Below are positions 55,649 to 64,000 of a stretch of 64,000 nucleotides of DNA, piece by piece. The stretch lies in NCBI GenBank assembly GCA_964194845.1, contig CAXMNX010000005.1, positions 62,001-126,000 of the forward strand, written 5' to 3'. The position numbers and the translations under genes are program-made. Position 1 is the stretch's first letter, and each line of letters opens with the position of its first letter. Source of the stretch: CAXMNX01 sp964194845 (GTDB lineage Bacteria > Pseudomonadota > Alphaproteobacteria > Rhodobacterales > Rhodobacteraceae). The notes under the pieces were generated by a model, which saw only the letters and a list, made by a program, of their open reading frames with translations, was not told the origin of the DNA and ran no database searches.

Positions 55649-56164
55649 ATGGCGCGTTTGGGTCTAGTTTTGGCAGGCTTGATTGTTGTGACCGCGTGCA
55701 GTCGCGGCGACCCCGAGCTGTTGAACCTGCGCCAGCCGCGCGGCGAAGGCCCCGATGAATTTTCCGTTTTGCCATCCAAGCCGCTTGTGTTGCCGGAGGA
55801 TCTGGCGGCACTGCCCGAACCCACGCCCGGCGCCAGCAACCTCACCGATCCGACGCCCGAAGCGGATTTAGCACTGGCGCTGGGCGGTAATGCCGAAGTT
55901 TTGACGCGCGGAAGCACGGACGGCGCCCTCATTGCCTATACCTCGCGATTTGGTGTCAGCCCCGGTATCCGCGCGGCCCTTGCTGCCGAAGACCTGGAGT
56001 TTCGGCGGCAAAACGACGGGCTGATTTTGGAGCGGTTGTTCAACGTGAACGTCTATTTCAAATCCTACGCGCCGCTGTCGCTGGACCAGTATGCCGAACT
56101 GGAAAGACTTCGTCGCGCGGGTATCCGAACATCAGCCGCTCCGCCGAAACCGCTGCCCGAATAA
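55649..56164 (+). CDS. DUF3035 lipoprotein
   Basis: A 171-residue protein with a lipobox VTAC (Cys17) after LGLVLAGLIV. The mature part begins SRGDPELLNLRQPRGEGPDEFSVLPSKPL, a DUF3035 signature seen in Rhodobacterales, and has a coiled, Ala/Arg-rich C-terminus (ALAAEDLEFRRQN, LERLRRAGIRT). Function is unknown. Sits between lspA and the M16 pair on the same strand. Confidence 0.9.
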   Translation: MARLGLVLAGLIVVTACSRGDPELLNLRQPRGEGPDEFSVLPSKPLVLPEDLAALPEPTPGASNLTDPTPEADLALALGGNAEVLTRGSTDGALIAYTSRFGVSPGIRAALAAEDLEFRRQNDGLILERLFNVNVYFKSYAPLSLDQYAELERLRRAGIRTSAAPPKPLPE

Positions 56165-56256
56165 AGCTGTTTTTAGCTCACAACCGCGTAAGGTCCGCTT
56201 GAAGCGCGCGCCTTTTGCGATCAACTCTGGGCGAAGCAACCTGTCGAGGAGACGCC

Positions 56257-57600
56257 ATGCGCCGGTTCAAAGCGGCAATTTTGCCCCTGTTTATCGTATT
56301 TGCCGCGCCACTCGGTGCGGCCGAAGTTACCGATTTCACGCTGGAAAACGGGATGGAGGTTGTGGTTCTTGAAGACCACCGCGCACCTGCGGTTGTTCAC
56401 ATGGTTTGGTATCGCGTGGGTGCCGCAGACGAGCCGCCGGGAAAATCCGGTATCGCGCATTTCCTTGAGCATTTGATGTTCAAGGCCACCGATGAACTTG
56501 AGCCGGGCGAGCTTTCCGACACAGTCGCGCGCAATGGTGGCAGCGATAACGCTTTCACGGCTTATGATTATACCGCTTATTTTCAACGGGTTGCGGCTGA
56601 TCGGCTTGAGCTGATGATGCAGATGGAAGCCAGCCGGATGGACGGATTGCGGCTGGTCCCCGAAGACATCGCGACCGAGCGCGATGTGGTGATCGAGGAG
56701 CGAAATCAGCGGACAGAAAACGATCCGGGCGCGCTTTTTGGCGAACAGCGCCGTGCTGCGCAATTTCTGAGCCACCCCTACGGCACCCCGATCATCGGCT
56801 GGAAACACGAGGCCGAAGCGCTGACGCTGGAAGACGCGCAAAAGTTCTACGAACGTCACTATGGCCCGAATAACGCAATTCTGGTCGTTGCCGGCGATGT
56901 CGCGCCCGACGAAGTGCGCCGACTGGCCGAAACCTATTACGGTGTCATTCCGCCCAATCCGAATGTCTTGCCGCGAAATCGCGTTGTTGAACCGCCGCAT
57001 CTGGCCGAGCGGCGATTGCTTTATGCCGACGCGCGGGTCGGACAACCATATGTCATACGCACCTATCTTGCGCCCGAGCGCGATGCAGGGTCACAGGAAG
57101 AAGCCGCCGCACTGACGCTTTTGGCTGAATTGCTGGGCGGGTCGGGGACAACGTCCTACTTCGCCGAAAAGTTGCAGTTTGACACGCAGACGGCGGTCTA
57201 TACTTCGGCCTTTTATTCCGGTCGGGCGCTTGATGACGCAAACTTTGGCCTTGTCATAGTGCCCACCGACGACGTGTCGCTCGAGGATGCCGAAGCGGCA
57301 CTGGACGATGCCGTTGCGGCATTTATGAAAGACGGCGTCGACAGCGCCAACCTTGAGCGGATCAAAATGCAAATCCTCGCATCCGAGATTTATGCCCAGG
57401 ACAACATTGGATCGCTTGCGCGGGCCTATGGTGCAGCACTGACCAGCGGGCTGACGGTTGAAGATGTCGATGCGTGGCCCGATATTTTGGCGTCCATTAG
57501 CGAAGAGGCGATCATGGAAGCGGCAGAACGGGTGTTTGACCGCAAAAATGCGGTGACAGGATGGCTAATGCGCGAAGATGCCAAGGAGGTGACGCAATGA
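56257..57600 (+). CDS. M16 zinc metallopeptidase, catalytic subunit
   Basis: A 447-residue pitrilysin-family protein with signal peptide (AAILPLFIVFAAPLGAAE). The zinc motif HFLEH is at residues 68-72, with the distal Glu in RDVVIEERNQR about 75 residues later. Probably secreted to the periplasm. It overlaps the next M16 gene by ATGA, so together they should form a heterodimer like other bacterial M16 pairs. The ATG at 56257 starts the signal peptide. Confidence 0.95.
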   Translation: MRRFKAAILPLFIVFAAPLGAAEVTDFTLENGMEVVVLEDHRAPAVVHMVWYRVGAADEPPGKSGIAHFLEHLMFKATDELEPGELSDTVARNGGSDNAFTAYDYTAYFQRVAADRLELMMQMEASRMDGLRLVPEDIATERDVVIEERNQRTENDPGALFGEQRRAAQFLSHPYGTPIIGWKHEAEALTLEDAQKFYERHYGPNNAILVVAGDVAPDEVRRLAETYYGVIPPNPNVLPRNRVVEPPHLAERRLLYADARVGQPYVIRTYLAPERDAGSQEEAAALTLLAELLGGSGTTSYFAEKLQFDTQTAVYTSAFYSGRALDDANFGLVIVPTDDVSLEDAEAALDDAVAAFMKDGVDSANLERIKMQILASEIYAQDNIGSLARAYGAALTSGLTVEDVDAWPDILASISEEAIMEAAERVFDRKNAVTGWLMREDAKEVTQ

Positions 57601-58910
57601 TCCGGCTTTGGCTTGTTTTCGCTTTGACGATGATCACGGCGGCACCACTTCGGGCCGCGGTGGATATTCAGGAGGTTATGTCACCCGGTGGTATCAATGC
57701 CTGGCTGGTGGAAGAACATTCAATTCCCTTCGTCGCACTCGAGATCCGCTTTAAGGGCGGGGCATCGCTGGATCCGAAGGACAAGCGCGGTGCCATCAAT
57801 CTGATGACCGGTCTGATCGAGGAAGGGGCGGGCGACATGGACGCGCGCGCTTTTGCCGAAGCCCGCGACGCACTGGCCGCGAGTTTCGACTTCGACGTCT
57901 GGGATGATGCGCTTTCCGTCTCGGCAAGGTTTCTGACCGAAAATCGGGCCGAGGCTGTCGCACTGCTGCGCGCCGCACTGGTCAACCCGCGTTTCGACCA
58001 GGATGCGGTGGACCGGGTTCGTGGGCAGGTTTTGTCGGGCATCCGTTCCGACGCCACTGATCCCAATACGATCGCAAACCGAACTTTTGACGCGATGCTT
58101 TACGGCGATCATCCCTACGCCACGTCGCGCGACGGGACGCTTGAAAGCGTGAACGCACTTACACGCGATGATATTGTCGCGGCACACCGCGCTGTTCTTA
58201 CGCGCGACAGGATACACGTGGGCGCATCGGGCGATATTTCGGCCGACGAGCTTGGTGCAATTCTTGATGATCTCTTAGGCGATTTGCCCGCCGAGGGCGC
58301 GCCGTTGCCGGGCGATGTTGTGCCGCGCGTCGCGGGCGGCGTTACCGTTGTGCCCTTCGAGACGCCGCAATCGGTCGCGCTTTTCGGTCACGAAGGCATT
58401 CCGCGCGACGACGAGGATTTCTTCCCGGCGTTCGTGGCCAACCAGGTATTTGGCGGAAACGGGCGCCAGTCGCGACTGTCGCTTGAGGTGCGCGAAGAAC
58501 GCGGCCTGACCTATAGCGTCGGGTCGGTTCTGGTGAACTATGACTATGCGGACATGGTGCTAGGCCAGTTTGCATCGGCCAACGACCGTGTGGCGGCGGC
58601 AATTGATGTCGTAAAGGATGAGTGGGCCAGGATCGCGGCGGAAGGCGTGTCGGAAACCGAGCTGGAAGAGGTCAAAACCTATCTGACCGGTGCATATCCA
58701 TTGCGGTTCGACGGAAATGGTCCGATCGCCCGCATTATGGTCGGCATGCAAACAATCGGACTGACGCCGGATTATATAACGACCCGAAATGATCAGGTGA
58801 ATGCGGTCACTCTTGAAGACGTCAGGCGAGTGGTGAAGCGCATTTATCAACCCGAGAACCTGCATTTTGTGGTGGTCGGGCAGCCCGAGGGTCTGGAAAG
58901 CACGAATTAA
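57597..58910 (+). CDS. M16 peptidase family, non-catalytic partner subunit
   Basis: A 437-residue homologue with its own signal peptide (LWLVFALTMITAAPLRA). Where the zinc motif should be, it reads INLMTGLIEEGAG, so the HxxEH is gone and this subunit is likely inactive. The C-terminal motif RLSLEVREERGLTYSVGS (the substrate-binding R/Y region) is present. It should pair with the upstream catalytic subunit, as in known alpha/beta M16B pairs. Confidence 0.95.
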   Translation: MIRLWLVFALTMITAAPLRAAVDIQEVMSPGGINAWLVEEHSIPFVALEIRFKGGASLDPKDKRGAINLMTGLIEEGAGDMDARAFAEARDALAASFDFDVWDDALSVSARFLTENRAEAVALLRAALVNPRFDQDAVDRVRGQVLSGIRSDATDPNTIANRTFDAMLYGDHPYATSRDGTLESVNALTRDDIVAAHRAVLTRDRIHVGASGDISADELGAILDDLLGDLPAEGAPLPGDVVPRVAGGVTVVPFETPQSVALFGHEGIPRDDEDFFPAFVANQVFGGNGRQSRLSLEVREERGLTYSVGSVLVNYDYADMVLGQFASANDRVAAAIDVVKDEWARIAAEGVSETELEEVKTYLTGAYPLRFDGNGPIARIMVGMQTIGLTPDYITTRNDQVNAVTLEDVRRVVKRIYQPENLHFVVVGQPEGLESTN

Positions 58911-58920
58911 ACGGTTCTAC

Positions 58921-59040
58921 AAAAAAAATGGCCGCGCAAGCGCGGCCGTCCAGTCAGGGAGGAACTGATGTGGTGTGCCGGTTAGGGCAACACCTGAAAT
59001 TCTCAAATTCTAGATTGCGAAATGCGCGATCTGGAACTGA
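58921..59040 (-). ncRNA. Candidate small RNA with an anti-Shine-Dalgarno-type loop
   Basis: The minus strand has a strong terminator hairpin GGCCGCGC-TT-GCGCGGCC then A and eight T residues (58930-58947, T tract 58921-58928), yet no minus-strand gene lies nearby. About 100 bases upstream, TATAAG (59045-59050) could be a -10 box. Between them a small hairpin CAGT-TCCTCCCTG-ACTG exposes CCTCCC, the type of loop seen in the Rhodobacteraceae Cuckoo (CCUCCUCCC) RNAs. No good -35 is seen. Alternatively the stem serves the M16 operon as a weak terminator on the other strand. Confidence 0.38.
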
Positions 59041-59429
59041 CTAACTTATACAACAAGGACGCCGATATCGGTGGCGGTTAAAAAAACGATAGAATTGCGT
59101 TGTGGCATATTTGCGGCATCTGAGCGATGATTGTGGGGCGAATTTTGGGACAAATATTCTTGCAGATAGCCCATTGAGCCATGTGTAACTAATTGTAATT
59201 AAATGATTAAAAATGCGACCCTGCGCATGCACGAGTCGATGCCGACAGCGCGTTGGCATAACTTGATGCCATCCTAAACTGGGGCGGGCGGGCGTGACTG
59301 GCAGTGAACAATTGGTCGTTTTTGACGGCAAACGTTTCCCGGCGTCGGTGTTGCGACGTTTCGTCGATGGTGCCGGTTTCCACGGCCTCATCTTCAGGTT
59401 AAGACGGCGGCCAAGAAACGAGGCAGATC
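59041..59429. other. AT-rich intergenic region upstream of gpmI
   Basis: About 390 bases, richer in A and T than the surroundings, with no supported gene. It includes TAATTAAATGATTAAAAATG near 59193-59215, which resembles a promoter or binding region. A GTG-initiated frame from 59294 runs into gpmI in another frame and is not considered real. Confidence 0.55.
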
Positions 59430-60959
59430 ATGAGCACGCCCAAACCGGTGGCCCTTTGCATTCTCGATGGCTGGGGCTTGCGGGAAGACCCACATGCAAA
59501 TGCGCCCGCACTGGCAGATACACCGACGTTTGACCGGGTGATGGCGACCTGTCCAAGTGCGACGCTGATCACACATGGCCCTGATGTCGGACTGCCGACC
59601 GGGCAGATGGGAAATTCCGAGGTGGGGCACACGAATATAGGCGCAGGCCGGGTCGTGGCGATGGATCTGGGCCAGATCGACCTGGCAATTGAAGATGGGT
59701 CGTTTTTCGGTGAGCCGGCGATTTTAGATTTTGCAGAGACATTGAGGAAAAGTGGTGGTGCCGCGCATTTGATGGGGCTGGCTTCGCCCGGCGGTGTGCA
59801 TTCGCATCAGGATCACATCGTCGCGGCGGCGCGCATTCTTTCCGATGCAGGGGTTCCTGTGATCGTTCACGCATTCACTGATGGGCGCGATGTGGCGCCG
59901 CGATCTTCGGCGGATCAGCTGCGTGCGCTGGACAAGGCCCTTCCTGATGGCGCTGGCATCGCGACAATAACCGGTCGCTATTTCGCCATGGACCGCGACA
60001 ACCGATGGGAACGGGTGGAAAAAGCCTATCGGGCCATTGTCAGAGGTCTTGGAGAATATCGCGAGGGGCTCGATCCGGCTGGTGTCGTCGAAAGCTACTA
60101 TGCGACTGGCCAGACGGACGAATTCCTTCCCGCCACCGTGGCCATTGGCAATTATCAGGGGATGCGGGACGGCGACGGCGTCTTCTTCATCAACTTCCGC
60201 GCGGATCGCGCGCGCCAACTGCTGCGCGCTTTGGGGGAGCCCGGATTTGCCGAGTTTAATGTGGGTGATCGCCCGAAGTTCGCGGCAATGCTGGGGATGG
60301 TAGAATATTCCGACGCTCACAAAGACTATATGCAGGCCGTTTTCCCGAAGCGAAAGATCGTCAACACATTGGGCGAATGGGTGGCGGGGCATGACCGCAC
60401 GCAGTTCCGGCTGGCCGAGACCGAAAAGTATCCGCATGTGACGTTTTTTCTGAACGGCGGCAAGGAAGCGCCGGAAGTCGGCGAGGATCGCTTTATGCCG
60501 CAATCGCCAAAAGTGGCGACGTATGATCTTCAGCCTGAGATGTCTGCCGGCGAAGTCACCGACAAATTTGTCGCGGCAATCGAAGCGGGCTATGACCTGA
60601 TCGTCACGAACTACGCCAACCCCGATATGGTGGGTCATACCGGTGATCTGGACGCTGCGATCAAGGCGTGCGAGGCGGTTGATCGGGGTTTGGCCCGCGT
60701 TGTGGCCGCACTTAAGGGCATGGGCGGTGCGATGGTTCTGACGGCCGATCACGGAAACTGCGAAACGATGGTCGATCCCGAGACCGGCAATCCGCATACA
60801 GCGCACACAACCAATCTGGTGCCGGTCGCGGTCGTGGGTGGCCCCAGGGACATAACGCTGGCGGATGGCCGTCTGTCAGATCTTGCACCGACGCTGCTTG
60901 AACTTATGGATCTGCCCCAGCCGCCCGAAATGACCGGCAAAAGTCTGATACGCCGATGA
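59430..60959 (+). CDS. gpmI: 2,3-bisphosphoglycerate-independent phosphoglycerate mutase
   Basis: A 509-residue two-Mn alkaline-phosphatase-like enzyme. Metal Asp13 in ILDGWG, nucleophile Ser63 in GQMGNSEVGH, then HSHQDHI, DGRDVAPRS, and metal motifs NYANPDMVGHTGD and TADHGNCETM. It interconverts 3- and 2-phosphoglycerate in glycolysis. Its stop overlaps the next gene as ATGA, so envC follows in the same transcript. Confidence 0.97.
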   Translation: MSTPKPVALCILDGWGLREDPHANAPALADTPTFDRVMATCPSATLITHGPDVGLPTGQMGNSEVGHTNIGAGRVVAMDLGQIDLAIEDGSFFGEPAILDFAETLRKSGGAAHLMGLASPGGVHSHQDHIVAAARILSDAGVPVIVHAFTDGRDVAPRSSADQLRALDKALPDGAGIATITGRYFAMDRDNRWERVEKAYRAIVRGLGEYREGLDPAGVVESYYATGQTDEFLPATVAIGNYQGMRDGDGVFFINFRADRARQLLRALGEPGFAEFNVGDRPKFAAMLGMVEYSDAHKDYMQAVFPKRKIVNTLGEWVAGHDRTQFRLAETEKYPHVTFFLNGGKEAPEVGEDRFMPQSPKVATYDLQPEMSAGEVTDKFVAAIEAGYDLIVTNYANPDMVGHTGDLDAAIKACEAVDRGLARVVAALKGMGGAMVLTADHGNCETMVDPETGNPHTAHTTNLVPVAVVGGPRDITLADGRLSDLAPTLLELMDLPQPPEMTGKSLIRR

Positions 60960-62065
60960 TCATACGGGCGCTTTTATTGCTGATCTTTGTCTGGCCAGCC
61001 AGTTCGTTGGCCGAGGACGATCCCTCGGCGCTGGCGCGCGAGGCGTCCGGGATGCTGGCGGAAGCAGCACTTTCACTGGACGCCGCCGAGGGCGCGCACG
61101 ACAGGATCTCTGCGCTGACCCAGACGGTGCGCGCCTACGAGGCCGGGCTTTCGGCGATGCGCGAGGGGTTGCGTCGCGCAGCACTGGAAGAACGTGCCAA
61201 ACGCGCCGCTTTGCAGGGCAAAGAGCAGGAACTTGCGCGCATTCTGGCCGCGATTCAGAATATTGAACGCACCCGTGCAACCGGGGCCAGCCTGCTTCAC
61301 CCCGAAGGTCCGCTTTCGACAATTCGTGCAGGTATGCTGGCCGGTGACCTGGTGCCTGCGCTGAATGCGCGCGCGCAGGTATTGGCGGACGAGGTTGCAG
61401 AGCTGGCGATCATCGTCGCGCTTCAGCGTGCCGGTGAAATGCTGCTTGAAAAAGGGCTGGAAAGCATTCGCACCGCCCGGCTGGCACTAACCGATGCCGT
61501 ATCAAAACGGGTGAACCTGCCGGGGGCCGTGGCAACCGACGACGCGGCCATGCAGGCGCTGATCAACAGCGCCGAGACTTTGTCGGCATTCGCTGACAAT
61601 CTGGTCACGACATCGCCATGGAAAGGCACGATCGAGGAAAATTGGGTCATGCCGGTCCTGGGGCGCGTGCTGCGCGATTTTGACGAAGCGGACGCGGCTG
61701 GCGTGCGGCGTCCGGGCTGGCTTGTTGCGACCCGCCCCGGTTCCCTGATCGTGTCGCCGTCTGACGCGACGGTTCGATTCGCGGGCGCTTTGCCCGGTTT
61801 CGAAGTTGTTGCCATTCTTGAGCCGCGCGCCGGCGAACTGCTGATCCTGGCTGGTGCCGGGGCATTGTTCGTGCAACGTGGACAAATCGTGTCTGAAGGC
61901 GAACCTGTTGGCTTTATGGGTGGCGATCCGGACGCTGCACAAGAGAAATTGATCGAAACGACCGTTGGTAGTAGTCAACTCGGGACGGAAACGCTTTATA
62001 TTGAATTGAGACAGGGCAAGGACGCGATCGATCCTGCGACGCGATTTGACCCTGAGACGCAGTAG
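60956..62065 (+). CDS. EnvC-like murein hydrolase activator (degenerate LytM)
   Basis: A 369-residue exported protein. Signal peptide (ALLLLIFVWPASSLAE), a coiled-coil region of about 200 residues (AALEERAKRAALQGKEQELARIL ...) and a C-terminal LytM/M23-like domain. In the domain the normal zinc-binding residues are not found: RGQIVSEGEPVGFMGG and LGTETLYIELRQG stand where EnvC has its structural equivalents. EnvC proteins activate AmiA/AmiB amidases during division rather than cut murein. Flanked by gpmI and ctpA, an arrangement common in this group. Confidence 0.9.
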   Translation: MIIRALLLLIFVWPASSLAEDDPSALAREASGMLAEAALSLDAAEGAHDRISALTQTVRAYEAGLSAMREGLRRAALEERAKRAALQGKEQELARILAAIQNIERTRATGASLLHPEGPLSTIRAGMLAGDLVPALNARAQVLADEVAELAIIVALQRAGEMLLEKGLESIRTARLALTDAVSKRVNLPGAVATDDAAMQALINSAETLSAFADNLVTTSPWKGTIEENWVMPVLGRVLRDFDEADAAGVRRPGWLVATRPGSLIVSPSDATVRFAGALPGFEVVAILEPRAGELLILAGAGALFVQRGQIVSEGEPVGFMGGDPDAAQEKLIETTVGSSQLGTETLYIELRQGKDAIDPATRFDPETQ

Positions 62066-62074
62066 GGAAAACGC

Positions 62075-63436
62075 ATGAAACGATTCTTTTTGGCGACGCT
62101 AACAGGCGTGATGCTTGGCGCTGTGGTGACAACCCAGATCGCCGGACCGCTGGTTGCGCAAGAGGCAGGCAAGAAGGCGTCGGTCTATGAGCAGCTTGAT
62201 CTGTTCGGCGACATATTCGAACGCATCCGCGCGCAGTATGTCGAGGAAGTTGACGAAGCTGACCTGATCGAAGCTGCGATCAACGGGATGTTGACATCGC
62301 TTGATCCGCATTCGTCTTACCTGGCACCGGACGACGCCGCCGATATGCGGGTCCAGACCCGTGGCGAGTTTGGCGGGCTTGGGATCGAAGTGACCCAAGA
62401 GGAAGGCTTTGTGAAAGTTGTCTCGCCGATCGACGACACGCCCGCCGACAAGGCCGGAATGCAGGCCGGAGATTTCATAACCCACGTCGACGGCGAAAGC
62501 GTTCTTGGCCTTGGACTGGACAAGGCGGTTGACCTGATGCGCGGCCCGGTGGGCAGCGAGATCATCATCACCGTTGTTCGCGAAGGCGAGTCGGAGCCGT
62601 TTGATGTCTCGATCATTCGCGACACAATCAAACTGACAGCTGTGCGCTCGCGCGTTGTGGGCGATACGGTTGTGATGCGGATCAGTACATTCAGTGACCA
62701 GACGTTCCCGTCGTTGCGCGACCAGCTTGCCGAAAGGGTCGAGGAACTGGGCGGAATTGACAGCGTAAACGGCTTCGTTGTTGACCTGAGAAACAATCCG
62801 GGTGGCCTTCTGACCCAGGCGGTTCGGGTGTCAGATGCCTTTCTGGACGCGGGCGAGATTGTTTCAACCCGTGGTCGCGATCCGCAGGACGGCGACCGGT
62901 TTAACGCCGAACCTGGCGATCTGGCAGATGGCAAGCCGGTGGTCGTGTTGATCAACGGCGGGTCAGCCTCGGCGTCGGAAATTGTTGCCGGTGCGCTTCA
63001 GGATCATCGCCGGGCGATTGTCGTTGGCACAAAAAGCTTCGGCAAAGGTTCGGTTCAAACGGTTATGCCGCTCAGGGGTGAAGGTGCGATGCGATTGACC
63101 ACCGCGCGTTACTACACACCCTCGGGTCGCTCCATTCAGGCGCTTGGGGTTTCGCCCGACATCGTGGTCGAGCAACCACGGCGCCGCGAAGAGGAGGCCA
63201 CCGAGGAAGAGCCGCAGCGCGGCGCGCGTTCCGAGGCGGATCTGCGCGGCAGCCTGAACAACGACAGCCTGACCGAAGACGAGCGGCGCCAGATCGAAGC
63301 TGATCGTGCCAAGGCGGAAGCGGCGGCTGAACTGCGCGAAGAGGATTACCAATTGGCCTACGCCATCGACATCCTCAAGGGCATCTCGGCACTTGGTCCT
63401 GAATACGCCGCAGCGCTGGCAGCCCGCGCCAACTGA
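62075..63436 (+). CDS. Carboxy-terminal processing protease (S41, CtpA)
   Basis: A 453-residue periplasmic serine protease. An N-terminal hydrophobic segment (FLATLTGVMLGAVVTTQIAG) is followed by a PDZ domain (about 95-185, GGLGIEVTQEEGFVKVVSPI) and the S41 catalytic domain with Ser299 in GGSASASEI and Lys324 in TKSFGKGSVQ. The C-terminal tail is a long charged helix. It trims C-termini of envelope proteins. Ten bases after the EnvC-like gene, so the two probably work together in cell-wall remodelling. Confidence 0.95.
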   Translation: MKRFFLATLTGVMLGAVVTTQIAGPLVAQEAGKKASVYEQLDLFGDIFERIRAQYVEEVDEADLIEAAINGMLTSLDPHSSYLAPDDAADMRVQTRGEFGGLGIEVTQEEGFVKVVSPIDDTPADKAGMQAGDFITHVDGESVLGLGLDKAVDLMRGPVGSEIIITVVREGESEPFDVSIIRDTIKLTAVRSRVVGDTVVMRISTFSDQTFPSLRDQLAERVEELGGIDSVNGFVVDLRNNPGGLLTQAVRVSDAFLDAGEIVSTRGRDPQDGDRFNAEPGDLADGKPVVVLINGGSASASEIVAGALQDHRRAIVVGTKSFGKGSVQTVMPLRGEGAMRLTTARYYTPSGRSIQALGVSPDIVVEQPRRREEEATEEEPQRGARSEADLRGSLNNDSLTEDERRQIEADRAKAEAAAELREEDYQLAYAIDILKGISALGPEYAAALAARAN

Positions 63437-63457
63437 TACGGCATAGTCCTGCTCAAT

Positions 63458-63487
63458 CGGCCCGGCGATCATCGGCGGGCCGTTTTT
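63458..63487 (+). terminator. Rho-independent terminator after the CtpA gene
   Basis: CGGCCCG (63458-63464) and CGGGCCG (63476-63482) form a stem with an 11-base loop, followed by TTTTTC. It ends the gpmI-envC-ctpA transcript. Confidence 0.8.
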
Positions 63488-63586
63488 CTTTGGCTGAACG
63501 AAACTGTTGGGGTGCCATACAGATTTCTTGGTTTCGTGTATCTGCACCCCGGACTATGGTTTCGGCTCGAAAAGGAGACCGCGCGC

Positions 63587-64000
63587 ATGTCGGCAATTGT
63601 TAAAGTCCGCGATGTCAAAAAAACTTTTGACGATGGGTTTGAGGCGCTGAAAGGTGTTTCGCTGGACATCGAAGAAGGGGAGATTCTGGCGCTGCTTGGT
63701 CCAAATGGCGCGGGGAAAACCACTTTAATTTCAACGATTTGCGGAATTATTTCCCCGACCGAAGGCCAGATCACCGTTGGCGGTCACGACGTCACCACGG
63801 ATTTTCGCGGCGCGCGGCGGCTGATCGGGCTTGTGCCACAAGAGATCAATCTCGAACCCTTCGAATTTGTTATCAACACCGTGCGATTTTCGCGCGGGCT
63901 TTTTGGCAAGCCGCGAAACGACGCACATTTGGAAAACGTGCTGAGGGACCTGTCGCTTTGGGACAAGCGCAACAGCCGTTCCTCCGAACTTTCGGGAGGT
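63587..64000 (+). CDS. ABC transporter ATP-binding protein (partial, runs off the window)
   Basis: The first 138 codons of an ABC ATPase. Walker A is LLGPNGAGKTT, the Q-loop is LVPQEINLEPF, and the signature LSGG is just reached at the window end. It belongs to the YadG/ABC-2 export type, by the pattern MSAIVKVRDVKKTFDDGFEAL and the short Q-loop region. The ATG follows AAAAGGAGACC. The gene continues beyond 64000, and a permease gene is to be expected next. Confidence 0.93.
   Translation, partial: MSAIVKVRDVKKTFDDGFEALKGVSLDIEEGEILALLGPNGAGKTTLISTICGIISPTEGQITVGGHDVTTDFRGARRLIGLVPQEINLEPFEFVINTVRFSRGLFGKPRNDAHLENVLRDLSLWDKRNSRSSELSGG

Noticed and set aside
59198..59212. TTAA-ATGA-TTAA as a CtrA site
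   Set aside because: Spacer is four bases rather than the seven required for CtrA.
59294..59533. GTG-started frame ahead of gpmI
   Set aside because: Overlaps the gpmI start in another frame, has no ribosome site and no homologue.
59724..60806. Minus-strand ORF of 360 codons opposite gpmI
   Set aside because: Antisense of gpmI, no recognisable domain.

Overview
The window reads as a chromosomal segment of a marine-type alphaproteobacterium, most likely Rhodobacterales/Roseobacter clade. Supporting signs are high GC with dense, ATG/TGA-overlapping operons, the pdxJ-acpS-lepB-rnc-era-recO cluster, a DUF465/purE/purK/NUDIX run, an Hsp20-DUF1150 pair, a CIRCE-controlled groESL operon, a methylsuccinyl-CoA dehydrogenase of the ethylmalonyl-CoA pathway, and a TTAA-N7-TTAA CtrA-type box. 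No phage, transposon, plasmid or CRISPR signal was seen. Most of the window is conserved core genome, with short accessory or decaying patches.

Layout. 0-6.5 kb: a broken AEC-permease relic, hspQ, a gamma-glutamyltransferase-family enzyme, an RsbV/RsbW-like pair, then a tight run of thiolase, free-Met-sulfoxide reductase, GFA protein and rluA. 6.5-16 kb: an odd alkaline-phosphatase-fold protein coupled to a membrane protein, a VOC ring-cleaving dioxygenase and an aldehyde dehydrogenase around a long inverted repeat, rpmJ, tRNA-Val, an N-formylglutamate-amidohydrolase-like gene, a MltB-type transglycosylase, a degenerate receiver protein with a CtrA-like box, and a glutathionyl-hydroquinone reductase. 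16-24 kb: divergent hemC/hemE, a second (exported) GGT, a beta-hydroxyacid dehydrogenase, a DMT exporter and the purE-purK-NUDIX operon. 24-33 kb: Hsp20, pdxJ through recO, mcd and an XRE-type regulator. 33-37 kb: a methyltransferase, a frameshifted membrane protein and an SBP56/methanethiol-oxidase homologue whose normal start codon seems to be ATA. 37-42 kb: groESL, a TraB/GumN protein and a Fic protein with operator-like palindromes. 42-50 kb: the rbfA-truB-rpsO-pnp translation/RNA cluster, interrupted by other genes. 50-64 kb: rsmB, a heparinase-like protein, purH, lspA, a DUF3035 lipoprotein, paired M16 peptidases, gpmI, an EnvC-like protein, a CtpA protease and the start of an ABC transporter ATPase.

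Functionally the window covers heme, purine, lysine and B6 synthesis, ribosome maturation, protein export and lipoprotein processing, envelope remodelling and proteostasis. The best leads beyond ordinary annotation are: a candidate minus-strand small RNA at 58.92-59.04 kb with an exposed CCUCCC loop and a strong terminator; the CtrA-like box beside a receiver that has lost its metal-binding residues; the SBP56 locus with an ATA start and a frameshifted partner; the Fic gene with perfect palindromes upstream; and the nested inverted repeat upstream of the VOC dioxygenase.
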